Notes: a model not told the origin generated them from the sequence alone. 64,000 nt of DNA from JAKPAM01 sp047601745 (GCA_047601745.1 JASGIS010000001.1:1240001-1304000); one strand, 5' to 3'. Shown: positions 25,188-33,708, numbered from the stretch's first letter. Program-made: numbers and translations.

Positions 25188-26180
25188 CTAGCGAAGCGGT
25201 CCGTTGGGCGCGACCAGCACCTTGCCGTGCTTGCCCGCGGCCTGCGCGTGCAGCAGCGCTTCGCGGATCGATTCGATCGGGTAGACGCCGGCGACCGGCG
25301 CCTGCCATTGCCCGGCCAGCATCTGCGCGGCCAGCCGCTCGTACAGCGCGCGCACCTCGGCGATCGGCCGGCGCGCCAGGTGCCGGCCCAGCATGAATCC
25401 GGCCAGCGACACGCCGCGGTAGACGACGTCGGCCGTCGGCATCAGCGGCGGCTCGCCCGACATCGATCCGTAGTTGCACACCGTGCCCTCGTCGACCAGG
25501 CACGAAGCCAGCCGGGCGGTGGCCTCGCCGGACACCGCGTCGATGGCCAGCCGGATCCGCGCGCCGCCGGTGGCGCGGGCGACGCGATCGGCGAGCCCTT
25601 CGCCGTCGCGCAGCACGGCGTCGGCGCCGATCCCGGTCAGTTCGGCGGCGACGTCGTCGCGGCGCACGACGTTGACGGTGCGCAGCCCGCGCGAACGCGC
25701 GAAGCCGATCAGCAGCCGGCCGACGGCCGAGTTGGCGGCATTCTGGATCACCCAGTCGCCGGGCGACAGCGACACGATGTCCTCGAGCAGCAGCAGCGCC
25801 GTCGGCGGATTGATCCGCAGCATCGCCGCCTGGCGCGGGTTCAGCTCGGGCGGGATGCGGATCACCGATTCGGTGGACACGCAGCGCTGCTGGGCCCAGT
25901 TCTCGCGCTCGAGGTTGATGACGAGATCGCCGACCGCGACGTGCCGGACGTCGCGGCCGACGGCGGTCACGCGGCCGACGCACTCGGCGCCCGGCGTGGC
26001 CGGAAGCGGCGGCCTGAGCCGATAGCGACCGACGCAGAACGACACGTCGGCCGGATTGATCGGAAACGCCAGCACGTCGAAGACGACCTGATCGTCGCGC
26101 GGCGGGCCCGCATCGGGAACTTCCACGCAGCGCGCCACGTCCTCGGGCACGCCATAAGCCTGCAATTCGATTCGCTTCAC
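25188..26180 (-). CDS. Zinc-free MDR reductase (trans-2-enoyl-CoA reductase-like)
   Basis: The product is 330 residues, an MDR protein resembling mitochondrial 2-enoyl thioester reductase: INPADVSFCVGRYRLRPPLPATPGAECVG in the catalytic half, then WVIQNAANSAVGRLLIGFAR for nucleotide binding. RRDD after the second Rossmann strand suggests preference for NADPH. GTG at 26180 is preceded by AGGAG at ideal spacing. It shares an operon with the MFS transporter that follows, and is divergent from glutathione reductase. The physiological substrate is unknown. Confidence 0.85.
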   Translation of the reverse strand: MKRIELQAYGVPEDVARCVEVPDAGPPRDDQVVFDVLAFPINPADVSFCVGRYRLRPPLPATPGAECVGRVTAVGRDVRHVAVGDLVINLERENWAQQRCVSTESVIRIPPELNPRQAAMLRINPPTALLLLEDIVSLSPGDWVIQNAANSAVGRLLIGFARSRGLRTVNVVRRDDVAAELTGIGADAVLRDGEGLADRVARATGGARIRLAIDAVSGEATARLASCLVDEGTVCNYGSMSGEPPLMPTADVVYRGVSLAGFMLGRHLARRPIAEVRALYERLAAQMLAGQWQAPVAGVYPIESIREALLHAQAAGKHGKVLVAPNGPLR

Positions 26181-26349
26181 GTCGTCTCCTGCCCGCGGCG
26201 TGCGAGGTGTCGTCATCCAACAGCCGAGTATGCGTCCGAATCTACACGAATGCATCGGTCTCGGCATACGCACCTCGCCGACCAAGCATGCGTAACATGC
26301 GCGGGTCGGCCCGCGGCGCGTTGCGCGGAGCCTCTTGCGGAGAAGCACG

Positions 26350-27720
26350 ATGACCTTCGATTTCGATCTGTATGTGGTGGGCGCGGGCTCCGGCGGCGTT
26401 CGCGCGGCGCGATTCGCGGCCGGGTTCGGCGCCCGGGTCGCGGTGGCCGAGAACCGGTACCTGGGCGGCACCTGCGTCAACGTCGGCTGCGTGCCGAAGA
26501 AGCTGCTGGTGTACGGCGCGCATTTTCGCGAGGATTTCGCGCGCGCCGAAGGCTTCGGCTGGACGCTCGGCGACGCGCGCTTCGACTGGGCGACGCTGAT
26601 CGCCAACAAGAACGCCGAGATCGAGCGCCTCAACGGCATCTATCGCAACCTGCTGACCGGCAGCAGCGTCGCGATCCACACCGGCCACGCGCGCATCGTC
26701 GACCCGCACACGATCGAGATCGACGGCCGGCGGCATACGGCGCGGCACATCCTGATCGCCACCGGCACTTGGCCGCGATTGCCGGCCGTGCCCGGCATCG
26801 AGCACGCGATCTCGTCGAACGAGGCGTTCTTCCTGAAGACGCTGCCGGCGCGCGCGGTCGTCGTCGGCGGCGGCTACATCGCCACCGAGTTCGCCGGCAT
26901 CTTCAATGGGCTGGGCGCGCGCACGACGCAGTTGTACCGCGGCGAGCTGTTCCTGCGCGGCTTCGACCAGGACGTGCGCGAGCACCTTCGCGAGCAGATG
27001 ACGCAGGCCGGCGTCGCGCTGCGCTTTCGCAGCGAGGTCGCGCGGATCGACCGGCGAGCCGACGGCAGCCTGACGGTGACGCTCGACGATGGCGGCACGA
27101 TCGATGCCGATTGCGTGCTGTACGCGACCGGACGGCGCGCGCAGCTCGACGGCCTGGGCCTGCAGCAGACCGGCGTCGCGCTGACCGACGACGGCTTCAT
27201 CGCCGTCGACCGCGACTACCGGACCGCCGAACCGTCGATCCTGGCGATCGGCGACGTGATCGGCGATCAGCACGGCCGCCTGCCGCTGACGCCGGTGGCG
27301 ACGGCCGAAGGCATGGCCGTCGCGCGGCGGCTGTTCCGGCCGGACGAATACCGGCCGGTCGACTACCGCGACATTCCGACCGCGGTGTTCAGCCAGCCGG
27401 CGATCGGCACCGTCGGCCTGACCGAACAGCAGGCGATCGACGCGGGCCACCGGATCACGGTCTTCACGACGCGGTTCAAGCCGATGAATCTGGCGATGAC
27501 GAGCGTGCCCGGCCAGGTGCTGATGAAGCTGATCGTCGACGCCGACAGCGATCGCGTGCTCGGCTGCCACATGGTCGGGCCGGAGGCCGGCGAGATCATC
27601 CAGGGCCTGGCCGTCGCGATCAAGGCCGGCGCCACCAAACGGGTGTTCGACGAGACGATCGGCATCCACCCGACCGCGGCCGAGGAGTTCGTCACGATGC
27701 GCACGCCGCGGGCCGGATGA
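26350..27720 (+). CDS. gor: Glutathione-disulfide reductase
   Basis: The product is 456 residues, a class I pyridine nucleotide-disulfide oxidoreductase. It has GAGSGGVRAARFAAGFGARV for FAD, the redox-active CVNVGC disulfide with VPKKLLVY, and an NADPH-binding GGGYIATEFAGIF followed by the arginines of LYRGELFLR. The C-terminal dimer domain carries the catalytic GIHPTAAEEFVT His-Glu pair. It reduces oxidised glutathione in the cytosol. The first enzyme of glutathione synthesis, gshA, lies 2 kb downstream on the same strand. The psd gene starts 10 bp after the stop, suggesting co-transcription. Confidence 0.93.
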   Translation: MTFDFDLYVVGAGSGGVRAARFAAGFGARVAVAENRYLGGTCVNVGCVPKKLLVYGAHFREDFARAEGFGWTLGDARFDWATLIANKNAEIERLNGIYRNLLTGSSVAIHTGHARIVDPHTIEIDGRRHTARHILIATGTWPRLPAVPGIEHAISSNEAFFLKTLPARAVVVGGGYIATEFAGIFNGLGARTTQLYRGELFLRGFDQDVREHLREQMTQAGVALRFRSEVARIDRRADGSLTVTLDDGGTIDADCVLYATGRRAQLDGLGLQQTGVALTDDGFIAVDRDYRTAEPSILAIGDVIGDQHGRLPLTPVATAEGMAVARRLFRPDEYRPVDYRDIPTAVFSQPAIGTVGLTEQQAIDAGHRITVFTTRFKPMNLAMTSVPGQVLMKLIVDADSDRVLGCHMVGPEAGEIIQGLAVAIKAGATKRVFDETIGIHPTAAEEFVTMRTPRAG

Positions 27721-27730
27721 CCGGGTGCCC

Positions 27731-28597
27731 ATGACCGAACCGGAATCCCCCGCCGTCGCCGCGCGCCTGGCGATCGCCTGGCAATACCTGCTGCCCAAGC
27801 AGGCGCTGACCTCGTTCGCCGGCACCATCGCCGGCGCCCGCGGCGGCCGCGCGACCACGTGGCTGATCGAGCGCTTCATCCGCAAGTACCGCGTCGACAT
27901 GAGCGAAGCGCTCGAGCCCGATCCGCGCCATTACCCGACGTTCAACGAATTCTTCACGCGCGCGCTGCGCGCCGACGCGCGCCCGATCGCCGAGACGGCG
28001 CTCGTCTGTCCGGTCGACGGCGCGATCAGCCAGTTCGGTCCGATCGAGCGCGACCGGATCTTCCAGGCCAAGGGACACGACTACTCGACGCGCGCGCTGG
28101 TCGGCGGCGACGAGACGCTGGCCGCCCGCTTCGACGACGGCCATTTCGCGACGCTGTATCTGAGCCCGCGCGACTACCACCGGATCCACATGCCCTGCGA
28201 CGGACGGCTGCGGCGGATGATCCACGTACCGGGCGAACTGTTCTCGGTCAATCCGGCGACCGCACGCGGCGTGCCGGGCCTGTTCGCTCGCAACGAGCGG
28301 GTGGTCTGCGAGTTCGACTCGGCGCGCGGCCCGTTCGTGCTCGTGCTGGTCGGCGCGACGATCGTCGGCAGCATGGCGACCGTCTGGCACGGCGTCGTCA
28401 ATCCGCCGCGCGTCGGCCGCGTGCGCGAGTGGCGCTACGACGACCGATCGATCGTGCTGCGCAAGGGCGAGGAGATGGGGCGCTTCCTGCTCGGCTCGAC
28501 CGTCGTGCTGCTGTTTCCGGCCGGACCGATGCGTTTTCCGGCGGGATGGGCGCCGGGGGGCGCCGTGCGGCTCGGCCAGGCGATGATCGCCGCCTGA
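27731..28597 (+). CDS. psd: Phosphatidylserine decarboxylase proenzyme
   Basis: The product is 288 residues and matches class I Psd, which converts phosphatidylserine to phosphatidylethanolamine at the inner membrane. The processing site LGST, where the chain splits to give the pyruvoyl-bearing alpha subunit, is seen in RFLLGSTVVLLFP near residue 257. Other family segments are YPTFNEFFTRAL, CPVDGAISQFG and YLSPRDYHRIHMP. ATG at 27731 is taken; a GTG two codons earlier is possible. It follows gor by 10 bp. Confidence 0.94.
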   Translation: MTEPESPAVAARLAIAWQYLLPKQALTSFAGTIAGARGGRATTWLIERFIRKYRVDMSEALEPDPRHYPTFNEFFTRALRADARPIAETALVCPVDGAISQFGPIERDRIFQAKGHDYSTRALVGGDETLAARFDDGHFATLYLSPRDYHRIHMPCDGRLRRMIHVPGELFSVNPATARGVPGLFARNERVVCEFDSARGPFVLVLVGATIVGSMATVWHGVVNPPRVGRVREWRYDDRSIVLRKGEEMGRFLLGSTVVLLFPAGPMRFPAGWAPGGAVRLGQAMIAA

Positions 28598-28703
28598 ACC
28601 GCGGGTCCGGCACACGGGAAACCAGCGCACGGCGAACCGCCGCACGCGGAACCAGCGCACCGGTCCGGTCCCGTCCAGCCCGGCCCGCGAAAACGGACGC
28701 ACC

Positions 28704-28765
28704 AAAGAAAAAGCCCGCGTCTCGCGACGCGGGCTAATCCACCAAAGGAGGAGGTGGAGGAGACA
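28704..28765 (-). ncRNA. Candidate anti-Shine-Dalgarno small RNA
   Basis: On the minus strand a predicted start near 28765 would give a transcript of about 60 nt with two hairpins. The first is CCACC/GGUGG (28757-28753 with 28743-28739), whose 9-nt loop reads UCCUCCUUU, the core of the 16S rRNA anti-Shine-Dalgarno sequence. An extra CUCCUCC precedes it. The second is a perfect 10-bp GC-rich terminator stem (28735-28712) followed by UUUUUC. No protein is encoded on either strand. Small RNAs with CCUCC loops that block ribosome binding sites are known in Alphaproteobacteria. This one sits alone between psd and a thioesterase gene. Whether it belongs to a named betaproteobacterial family I cannot tell. 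Confidence 0.6.
28706..28735 (-). terminator. Rho-independent terminator of the sRNA candidate
   Basis: AGCCCGCGTC (28712-28721) and GACGCGGGCT (28726-28735) form a perfect 10-bp stem with a 4-nt loop. Reading the minus strand, the stem is followed by TTTTTCTTT. On the plus strand an A-run precedes the stem and no U-tract follows, so it is oriented for minus-strand transcription. Confidence 0.75.
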
Positions 28766-28771
28766 GTTCCA

Positions 28772-28800
28772 ACTATACCGAACCCGATGCTGCGACGCAA
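28772..28800 (-). promoter_or_regulatory. Predicted promoter of the sRNA candidate
   Basis: On the minus strand TTGCGT (28800-28795), a 17-bp spacer and TATAGT (28777-28772, 5/6 to consensus) would start transcription close to 28765. Confidence 0.5.
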
Positions 28801-28983
28801 CATCCGGTCGTCGGCGTTTCATGCAGGATGCGACAAATCAGTCGACCGCCGGTTCGGCGCGTTCGACCATTCGTCTGCCGTGCGCGACGAGCCGGGGCCG
28901 GGCCCGAACGACCACGACCCGAAGGGGGCATCGACCGTCGAAGCGAGGATCGCGCCCCTTTGGGCGCGCGCGGCGAACCCGCG

Positions 28984-29427
28984 TCAGGGCGCCAGCACCT
29001 TCCACGTCGCGGTCGCGAACGCGGCGAGCTTGTCCTCGCCGTCGTACAGCCGCGATTCGAGGAAGCAGATGCTGTTGCCGCGGCGGATCATGCTGCCGAC
29101 GGCCTTGACCGGCCCCTTGGTGACCGCGCGCACGTACTGGGTCTTCATTTCCAGCGTGGTCCCGCGCGACCGGATGTGGTTCAGCAGGTGTCCCATCGAC
29201 ACGTCCATCGCCGTCGCGATGATGCCGCCGTGCAGGCTGCCCTGCGGGTTGAACATGAAGTCGTGCGGCACGAACGTCACTTCGCAGCGATCGTCGGCAT
29301 AGGCCAGCTCGAAACCCAGCAGCCTGGCCAGGAAGAAGCTGCCGAATTTCTGGTCGTGTTCATCGACGGCGCGGCCGAACAGTTGCTGGGCGGCGGCCAC
29401 GTCGACGGTCTTGCGAGGTTCGGTCAT
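28984..29427 (-). CDS. PaaI family thioesterase (hotdog fold)
   Basis: The product is 147 residues, a hotdog-fold acyl-CoA thioesterase of the PaaI/YbgC-like group. The core signature FNPQGSLHGGIIATAMDVSMG contains the conserved HGG turn and the catalytic-region Asp. The KTQYVRAVTKGPVKA strand and the closing ATATWKV strand complete the fold. Such enzymes hydrolyse aromatic or medium-chain acyl-CoA thioesters. ATG at 29427 is used because codon bias begins there. It is divergent from gshA. The substrate is unknown. Confidence 0.87.
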   Translation of the reverse strand: MTEPRKTVDVAAAQQLFGRAVDEHDQKFGSFFLARLLGFELAYADDRCEVTFVPHDFMFNPQGSLHGGIIATAMDVSMGHLLNHIRSRGTTLEMKTQYVRAVTKGPVKAVGSMIRRGNSICFLESRLYDGEDKLAAFATATWKVLAP

Positions 29428-29660
29428 GTCGGGAATCGGATCGGGACTGCGGGAAGGGTCGGACGAGCGGACGCGCGTCGCGCGGCGCGGCGCGGATCGA
29501 AGCGCCGAAACAAGAGGACAATGTACCAAAGGAACGAATCCGGCTCGCGGACGACGCGTGCCGCCGTTAGTCCCTCGTCTGGCGACGACGGAGACGGTCG
29601 CCAGCAACATCGCGCGGGGTCTGTTATTTTTGCGGCCGGTCACGCACGAGGAGGGCCTGA

Positions 29661-31208
29661 GTGCACCAACCCAACATCAGCGATCGCCTGCAAGCCCTTT
29701 CACCCGCGCGCCTGCAGCGGATGATGCGCGGCATCGAGAAGGAGAGCCTGCGGGTGCGGCCCGACGGCCAGCTCGCGCTCACGCCGCATCCGGCCGCGCT
29801 GGGCTCGGCGCTCACGCATCCGCACATCACGACGGATTTCAGCGAAGCGCAGCTCGAGTTCGTCACCGGCGCGCACACGAGCATCGACGCCTGCCTGCGC
29901 GAACTCACCGACATCCACCGCTATACGTACGCGACCCTGGCCGCACAGGCCGCCGATCCGTCGACGTCCGAGCGACTGTGGGTATCGAGCATGCCGTGCC
30001 GGTTGCCGGCCGAGGACGAGATTCCGCTGGGCCGTTACGGCAGCTCCAACGTCGGCCTGTCCAAGACCGTGTACCGCAGCGGCCTGTCGTATCGCTATGG
30101 CCGCAAGATGCAGACGATCTCGGGCATCCACTACAACTGGTCGCTTCCGGACCTGGGCAACGACGATTATTTCGGGCTGATCCGCAATTTCCGGCGCCAC
30201 TCGTTCCTGCTGCTGCTGCTGTTCGGCGCATCGCCGGCCGTGTGCTCGAGCTTCGTCGAAGGGCGCGACCACCAGCTCGAATCGCTGAGCGGCCATTCGC
30301 TGTACTTGCCGTACGCGACCTCTCTGCGGATGGGCCGGCTCGGTTACCAGAGCGACGCGCAGGCGAGCCTGAAGGCCAGCTTCAACAGCCTGGACAGCTA
30401 CGGCGAATCGCTGCAGGATGCGCTGACCCGTCCTTACCCCGCTTATGAACGGATCGGCGTGCGCGATGCCGACGGCAACTACCGGCAGCTCGCCACGACG
30501 CTGCTGCAGATCGAGAACGAGCTGTACGGCACGATCCGTCCGAAGCGCGTCACGCGCAGCGGCGAGCGGCCGCTGCACGCGCTGCGCGAACGCGGAGTCG
30601 AGTACGTCGAAGTGCGGCTGATGGACCTCGATCCGTTCGAGCCGATCGGCATCGGCGCGCTGACCGCCCGCGTGCTGGATCTGTTCCTGCTGTCCTGCCT
30701 GCTTCGGGACAGCCCGCCCGATACCCCCGAAGAAGTCGCGGCGCTGGCGCGCAACCAGCACGCGGTCGCCGCGCGCGGACGCGAGCCCGGCCTGCGGCTC
30801 GAACGCGACGGACGCCAGGTGACGCTGACGGACTGGGCAGCCGAGATCGTCGAGCCGTTCGACACGATCGCGACGACGCTCGACGCGATCGATGGCGGCG
30901 ACGCTTATCGGCGCGCCGTCGACGCCGTTCGCGGTCGTCTCGCCGATTTCGCCACGCTGCCGTCGAGCCGCGTGCTGGCGACGATGCGCGATGCGTTCGA
31001 CGGCTCGCACCTGGCGTTCGTCAACGCGCGCTCCGAAGCGGCCCGCGCCGCGATGACGGCCACGCCGCTGCCGGACGACACGCGCCGGCGCTTCGAGGCG
31101 ATGGCGGCCCAGTCGCTGGACGAGCAGCGTCGGATCGAAGCGGCCGACCGCGTGCCTTTCGAAACGTACCGGCAGCAGTTGCTCGCACCCGGCAACCTGA
31201 CGGTCTGA
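29661..31208 (+). CDS. gshA: Glutamate-cysteine ligase
   Basis: The product is 515 residues, the size of proteobacterial type-1 GshA, which ligates glutamate and cysteine with ATP in the first step of glutathione synthesis. Family motifs are MRGIEKESLRV near the N-terminus (ATP/Mg site), TTDFSEAQLEFVTGAH, YGRKMQTISGIHYNWS, and YVEVRLMDLDPFEPIGI. GTG at 29661 is preceded by GAGGAGG. No gshB is in this window. It follows gor and psd at a distance and is divergent from a thioesterase. Confidence 0.95.
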   Translation: MHQPNISDRLQALSPARLQRMMRGIEKESLRVRPDGQLALTPHPAALGSALTHPHITTDFSEAQLEFVTGAHTSIDACLRELTDIHRYTYATLAAQAADPSTSERLWVSSMPCRLPAEDEIPLGRYGSSNVGLSKTVYRSGLSYRYGRKMQTISGIHYNWSLPDLGNDDYFGLIRNFRRHSFLLLLLFGASPAVCSSFVEGRDHQLESLSGHSLYLPYATSLRMGRLGYQSDAQASLKASFNSLDSYGESLQDALTRPYPAYERIGVRDADGNYRQLATTLLQIENELYGTIRPKRVTRSGERPLHALRERGVEYVEVRLMDLDPFEPIGIGALTARVLDLFLLSCLLRDSPPDTPEEVAALARNQHAVAARGREPGLRLERDGRQVTLTDWAAEIVEPFDTIATTLDAIDGGDAYRRAVDAVRGRLADFATLPSSRVLATMRDAFDGSHLAFVNARSEAARAAMTATPLPDDTRRRFEAMAAQSLDEQRRIEAADRVPFETYRQQLLAPGNLTV

Positions 31209-31227
31209 CCACGCGCCGGAGCGCGAA

Positions 31228-31250
31228 CCCCGCCCGTCATCGGGGCCTCT
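31228..31250 (+). terminator. Hairpin between gshA and the convergent RGG gene
   Basis: CCCCG (31228-31232) and CGGGG (31241-31245) form a 5-bp stem with an 8-nt loop, followed by the pyrimidine run CCTCT. This is a weak terminator candidate for gshA. Confidence 0.35.
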
Positions 31251-33053
31251 TCAATCCCCGGACGCGTCCTTGTCCGGATCGTCGGTCCGCGCCGCCGACA
31301 GGGCCGCGCGCAGCTTGTCGCTCATCAGCGAATTGCGCGGAAAGCTCGCGCCCCGGTTCGCCCGATCACCACCGCGATCGGGCCGTCCCGGTCCGCGGAA
31401 ATCGCCGCGGCCGCGATCGCCGCCCGGGCGGCCCGCGCCCCCCGGACGATCGGCCCCGCCGCGGTCGCCGCGCGGCCGCCCGTCGCCGTATCGCGGCGCA
31501 CCGCCGCCACCGCCACCGCCACCGCCGCCACCGCTGCCTGCGCCACCGCCCGCGGACTGCGGCGGACGCGGGCCGCTCCCGCCCCCGCCACCGGGCCGGC
31601 CGTCGCGACGGCCTGCGGCCGGGTGCGGCCCGCGCTGGCCGTCGAGCCGTCCGCCGGGTCCGCGCGGACGATCGGCACGCTGGCCGCCGTCCTGCCCGCC
31701 GACGCGCGGCTGATCGCGTCCACCACCATCGCGGCGCGGGCCCTGCCCGGCCGCCTGGCCCGGCGGTCTCGCCGGGTCGCGTCCGCGATCGCGTCGCCCG
31801 TCGGCACCGGCCACACCGCGACCTCCGTCGTGCCGGCCGCCCCGCTCGCCCGGGCGCCCGCCATGCGGGCGGGCACCGCCGCCGTCACGCGCTCCGCGCT
31901 CGCGCGGCGTTCCGTCCCGATGCGACGCGGCGCGCTCGACGCGGGCGCGCGTCGGCCAGCGCCAGGCGAGCGCCCGGCCTTCGTCACGCCCTCCCCGCTC
32001 GCGCGCAGCGCCGTCCCGCTGCGACGCGGCGCGCTCGATGCGGGCGCGCGTCGGCCAGCGCCACGCCGGTCCGCGCGATTCCGCGCGCTCGCGACCGGGC
32101 GCGGCACCCGGCGCTCCACGCCCCGGCTGCGCCGCGCGCGCGGCCGGCGTCCCGGAGGCGCCTGCGCCGCCGGGGGCGCCGACCGCACCGGCCGACGCCG
32201 AAGCCGCCTGCGCGTTCTGGCGAAACTCGTCGGCGACGCGGATCTTGCCGGCCTGCGAGAACGTGGCCGTCGTCGTGCGCCGCTGGCCGCCGTCGCCGAA
32301 GCTCAGCGTGCAGGCGTCGGGCGCATCCCAGACGATGCGGCGCAGGCTGCCGAGCACGGCCCGATGCACGACGTGCGCGCGCACGGCCAGCGTCATCGGG
32401 TCGGTGTTGGCGAGATCCAGACCGGGCGCGAACTCGATCTGCACGCGCAGCGGCGCCGGCGCGAGCGCCACCATCAAGCGGATCACCGCCTGGCGCAGCG
32501 CGCTCGCACCGGGACCGCTGGCGATCGCCGTGGGGGCGGCCGAGACCGAGGCCCCCGCCGAAGCCGGCTCGCCGCCGTCGCCGGCGGGGGTCGAGGTCTT
32601 CCATCCATTCCACCTGGCCGGCGCATCGACCGGCGCAGGCCCGGAACTGGAGCCGGAGCCGGTCCCAGATGCAGATGCAGATGCAGATGCGGGTGCGGGT
32701 GCAGGTGCGGGTGCGGAGGCCGGCTGCGCCGCCGGGGCGTCGACCGCCGGCGCCGGCGTCGCGCGCGGCCGCATCTCGGCGACGAACGCGTCGATCTTGG
32801 CCAGCGCCGCCTCGAGCGTCAGCGCCAGGCCGACGCTGGCCTGCGCGGCGCGCAACGCCTGCTGTTCGGCCACGAAGGCCGCCTGCGTCTTGAGCAGCGT
32901 CGACAATCGGATGCCCCCGCCGAGCGAAGCGATGCGGGACACGCACGCCTGCAGCGCCGCCAGAGCCTGATCGGAACGCCGATGCAGTTCGGCGATGCGC
33001 TCGTCGAGCGACGGGCCGCCCGACTGCTGCGCGTTGACGTTGTCGTGCGACAC
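31251..33053 (-). CDS. RGG-rich, largely disordered protein of unknown function
   Basis: The product is 600 residues from a GTG start (33053, AAGGA upstream). Residues 1-95 form a predicted helical or coiled-coil segment. Residues 95-185 are an Ala-Pro-Ser linker including an Ala-Ser dipeptide run. Residues about 185-285 form a compact, hydrophobic domain (VIRLMVALAPAPLRVQIEF, then SLRRIVWDAPDACTLSFGDG). Residues 285-570 are Arg-Gly-Asp-rich with many RGG/GGR boxes and a poly-Gly run. A 33-residue unit containing WRWPTRAR is repeated twice there (99-bp DNA period, about 31900-32080). The short C-terminus (SDKLRAALSAAR) is charged. RGG-rich tails in bacteria usually bind RNA or drive condensation, but no catalytic domain is seen and I do not recognise the folded part. 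It is divergent from the Fur-like gene. Confidence 0.7.
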   Translation of the reverse strand: MSHDNVNAQQSGGPSLDERIAELHRRSDQALAALQACVSRIASLGGGIRLSTLLKTQAAFVAEQQALRAAQASVGLALTLEAALAKIDAFVAEMRPRATPAPAVDAPAAQPASAPAPAPAPASASASASGTGSGSSSGPAPVDAPARWNGWKTSTPAGDGGEPASAGASVSAAPTAIASGPGASALRQAVIRLMVALAPAPLRVQIEFAPGLDLANTDPMTLAVRAHVVHRAVLGSLRRIVWDAPDACTLSFGDGGQRRTTTATFSQAGKIRVADEFRQNAQAASASAGAVGAPGGAGASGTPAARAAQPGRGAPGAAPGRERAESRGPAWRWPTRARIERAASQRDGAARERGGRDEGRALAWRWPTRARVERAASHRDGTPRERGARDGGGARPHGGRPGERGGRHDGGRGVAGADGRRDRGRDPARPPGQAAGQGPRRDGGGRDQPRVGGQDGGQRADRPRGPGGRLDGQRGPHPAAGRRDGRPGGGGGSGPRPPQSAGGGAGSGGGGGGGGGGGAPRYGDGRPRGDRGGADRPGGAGRPGGDRGRGDFRGPGRPDRGGDRANRGASFPRNSLMSDKLRAALSAARTDDPDKDASGD

Positions 33054-33094
33054 CTGGAATCCTTTTTCGAGGGCGAAACGGAAAGCCGAAGCAA

Positions 33095-33112
33095 GTACGG
33101 ACGAAGCCGTAC
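33095..33112. promoter_or_regulatory. Dyad in the fur/RGG-gene divergent region
   Basis: GTACGG-ACGAAG-CCGTAC is a perfect 6-bp inverted repeat 42 bp upstream of the RGG gene start. In RNA it could form a leader hairpin with a CUUCGU loop; as DNA it could be an operator. The divergent intergenic region spans 33054-33298 and has no recognisable Fur box. Confidence 0.35.
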
Positions 33113-33298
33113 GACCGGTCAGAACGCCATGTTACCAAGCCGTGAGACGGCGACGCCGCGACGTCTACCGGCGCGGCGCGCGCCATCGCCGTCCCGCGAC
33201 GCACCCATCGCTAGCCCCGTCGTCTTCCGGGGGTATCGCGGCGTGCGCTAGACTTTTGGCGCCCGCGGCCCCGTGGGTCCATTTCGACGGAGAAGCCC

Positions 33299-33703
33299 GT
33301 GCCCGATTCCACCGATCTGAAGACCAGCGGTCTGAAGGCCACGTTCCCGCGGATGAAGATCCTCGACATCTTCCGCGAGAGCCAGACGCGCCACCTGAGC
33401 GCCGAAGACGTCTACAAGCATCTGCTCGCCGATGAGACCGAGATCGGCCTGGCCACCGTCTACCGCGTGCTCGCGCAGTTCGAACAGGCGGGCCTGGTCA
33501 AGCGCACGTTGCTGGGCGCGGGCAAGGCCGTGTACGAACTGAACGACGGCCAGCGCAACCACGGCCACCTGATCTCGCTGCAGACCGGCGAGGTCCAGGA
33601 GTTCTACGATCCGGAGATCGAGAAGCGCCTCAAGCGGATCGCCCAGCAGTTGGGCTACAACGTCGCCGAGTACTCGATCACGATGTACGGCGACAAACGC
33701 TGA
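33299..33703 (+). CDS. Fur family regulator lacking sensory metal-site residues
   Basis: The product is 134 residues from GTG at 33299. The DNA-binding half is a textbook Fur: GLKATFPRMKIL, RHLSAEDVY and GLATVYRVLAQFEQAGLV. Compared with Pseudomonas aeruginosa Fur from memory, the structural-site ligands are kept (His32, Glu80, His90, Glu101). In the sensory iron site the HHDH motif reads NHGH (His to Asn87, Asp to Gly89) and the late His is Tyr125; only Glu108 remains. There are no CxxC motifs. The protein may therefore respond to another signal or bind DNA without iron. It is followed 5 bp later by a small dimeric-barrel protein gene and is divergent from the RGG-rich protein gene. The gene neighbours usual for Burkholderiales fur are absent. 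Confidence 0.85.
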   Translation: MPDSTDLKTSGLKATFPRMKILDIFRESQTRHLSAEDVYKHLLADETEIGLATVYRVLAQFEQAGLVKRTLLGAGKAVYELNDGQRNHGHLISLQTGEVQEFYDPEIEKRLKRIAQQLGYNVAEYSITMYGDKR

Positions 33704-33708
33704 CGGCG

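Noticed and set aside
28712..28735. Hairpin as terminator of psd
   Set aside because: On the plus strand no U-tract follows the stem; orientation fits minus-strand transcription instead.
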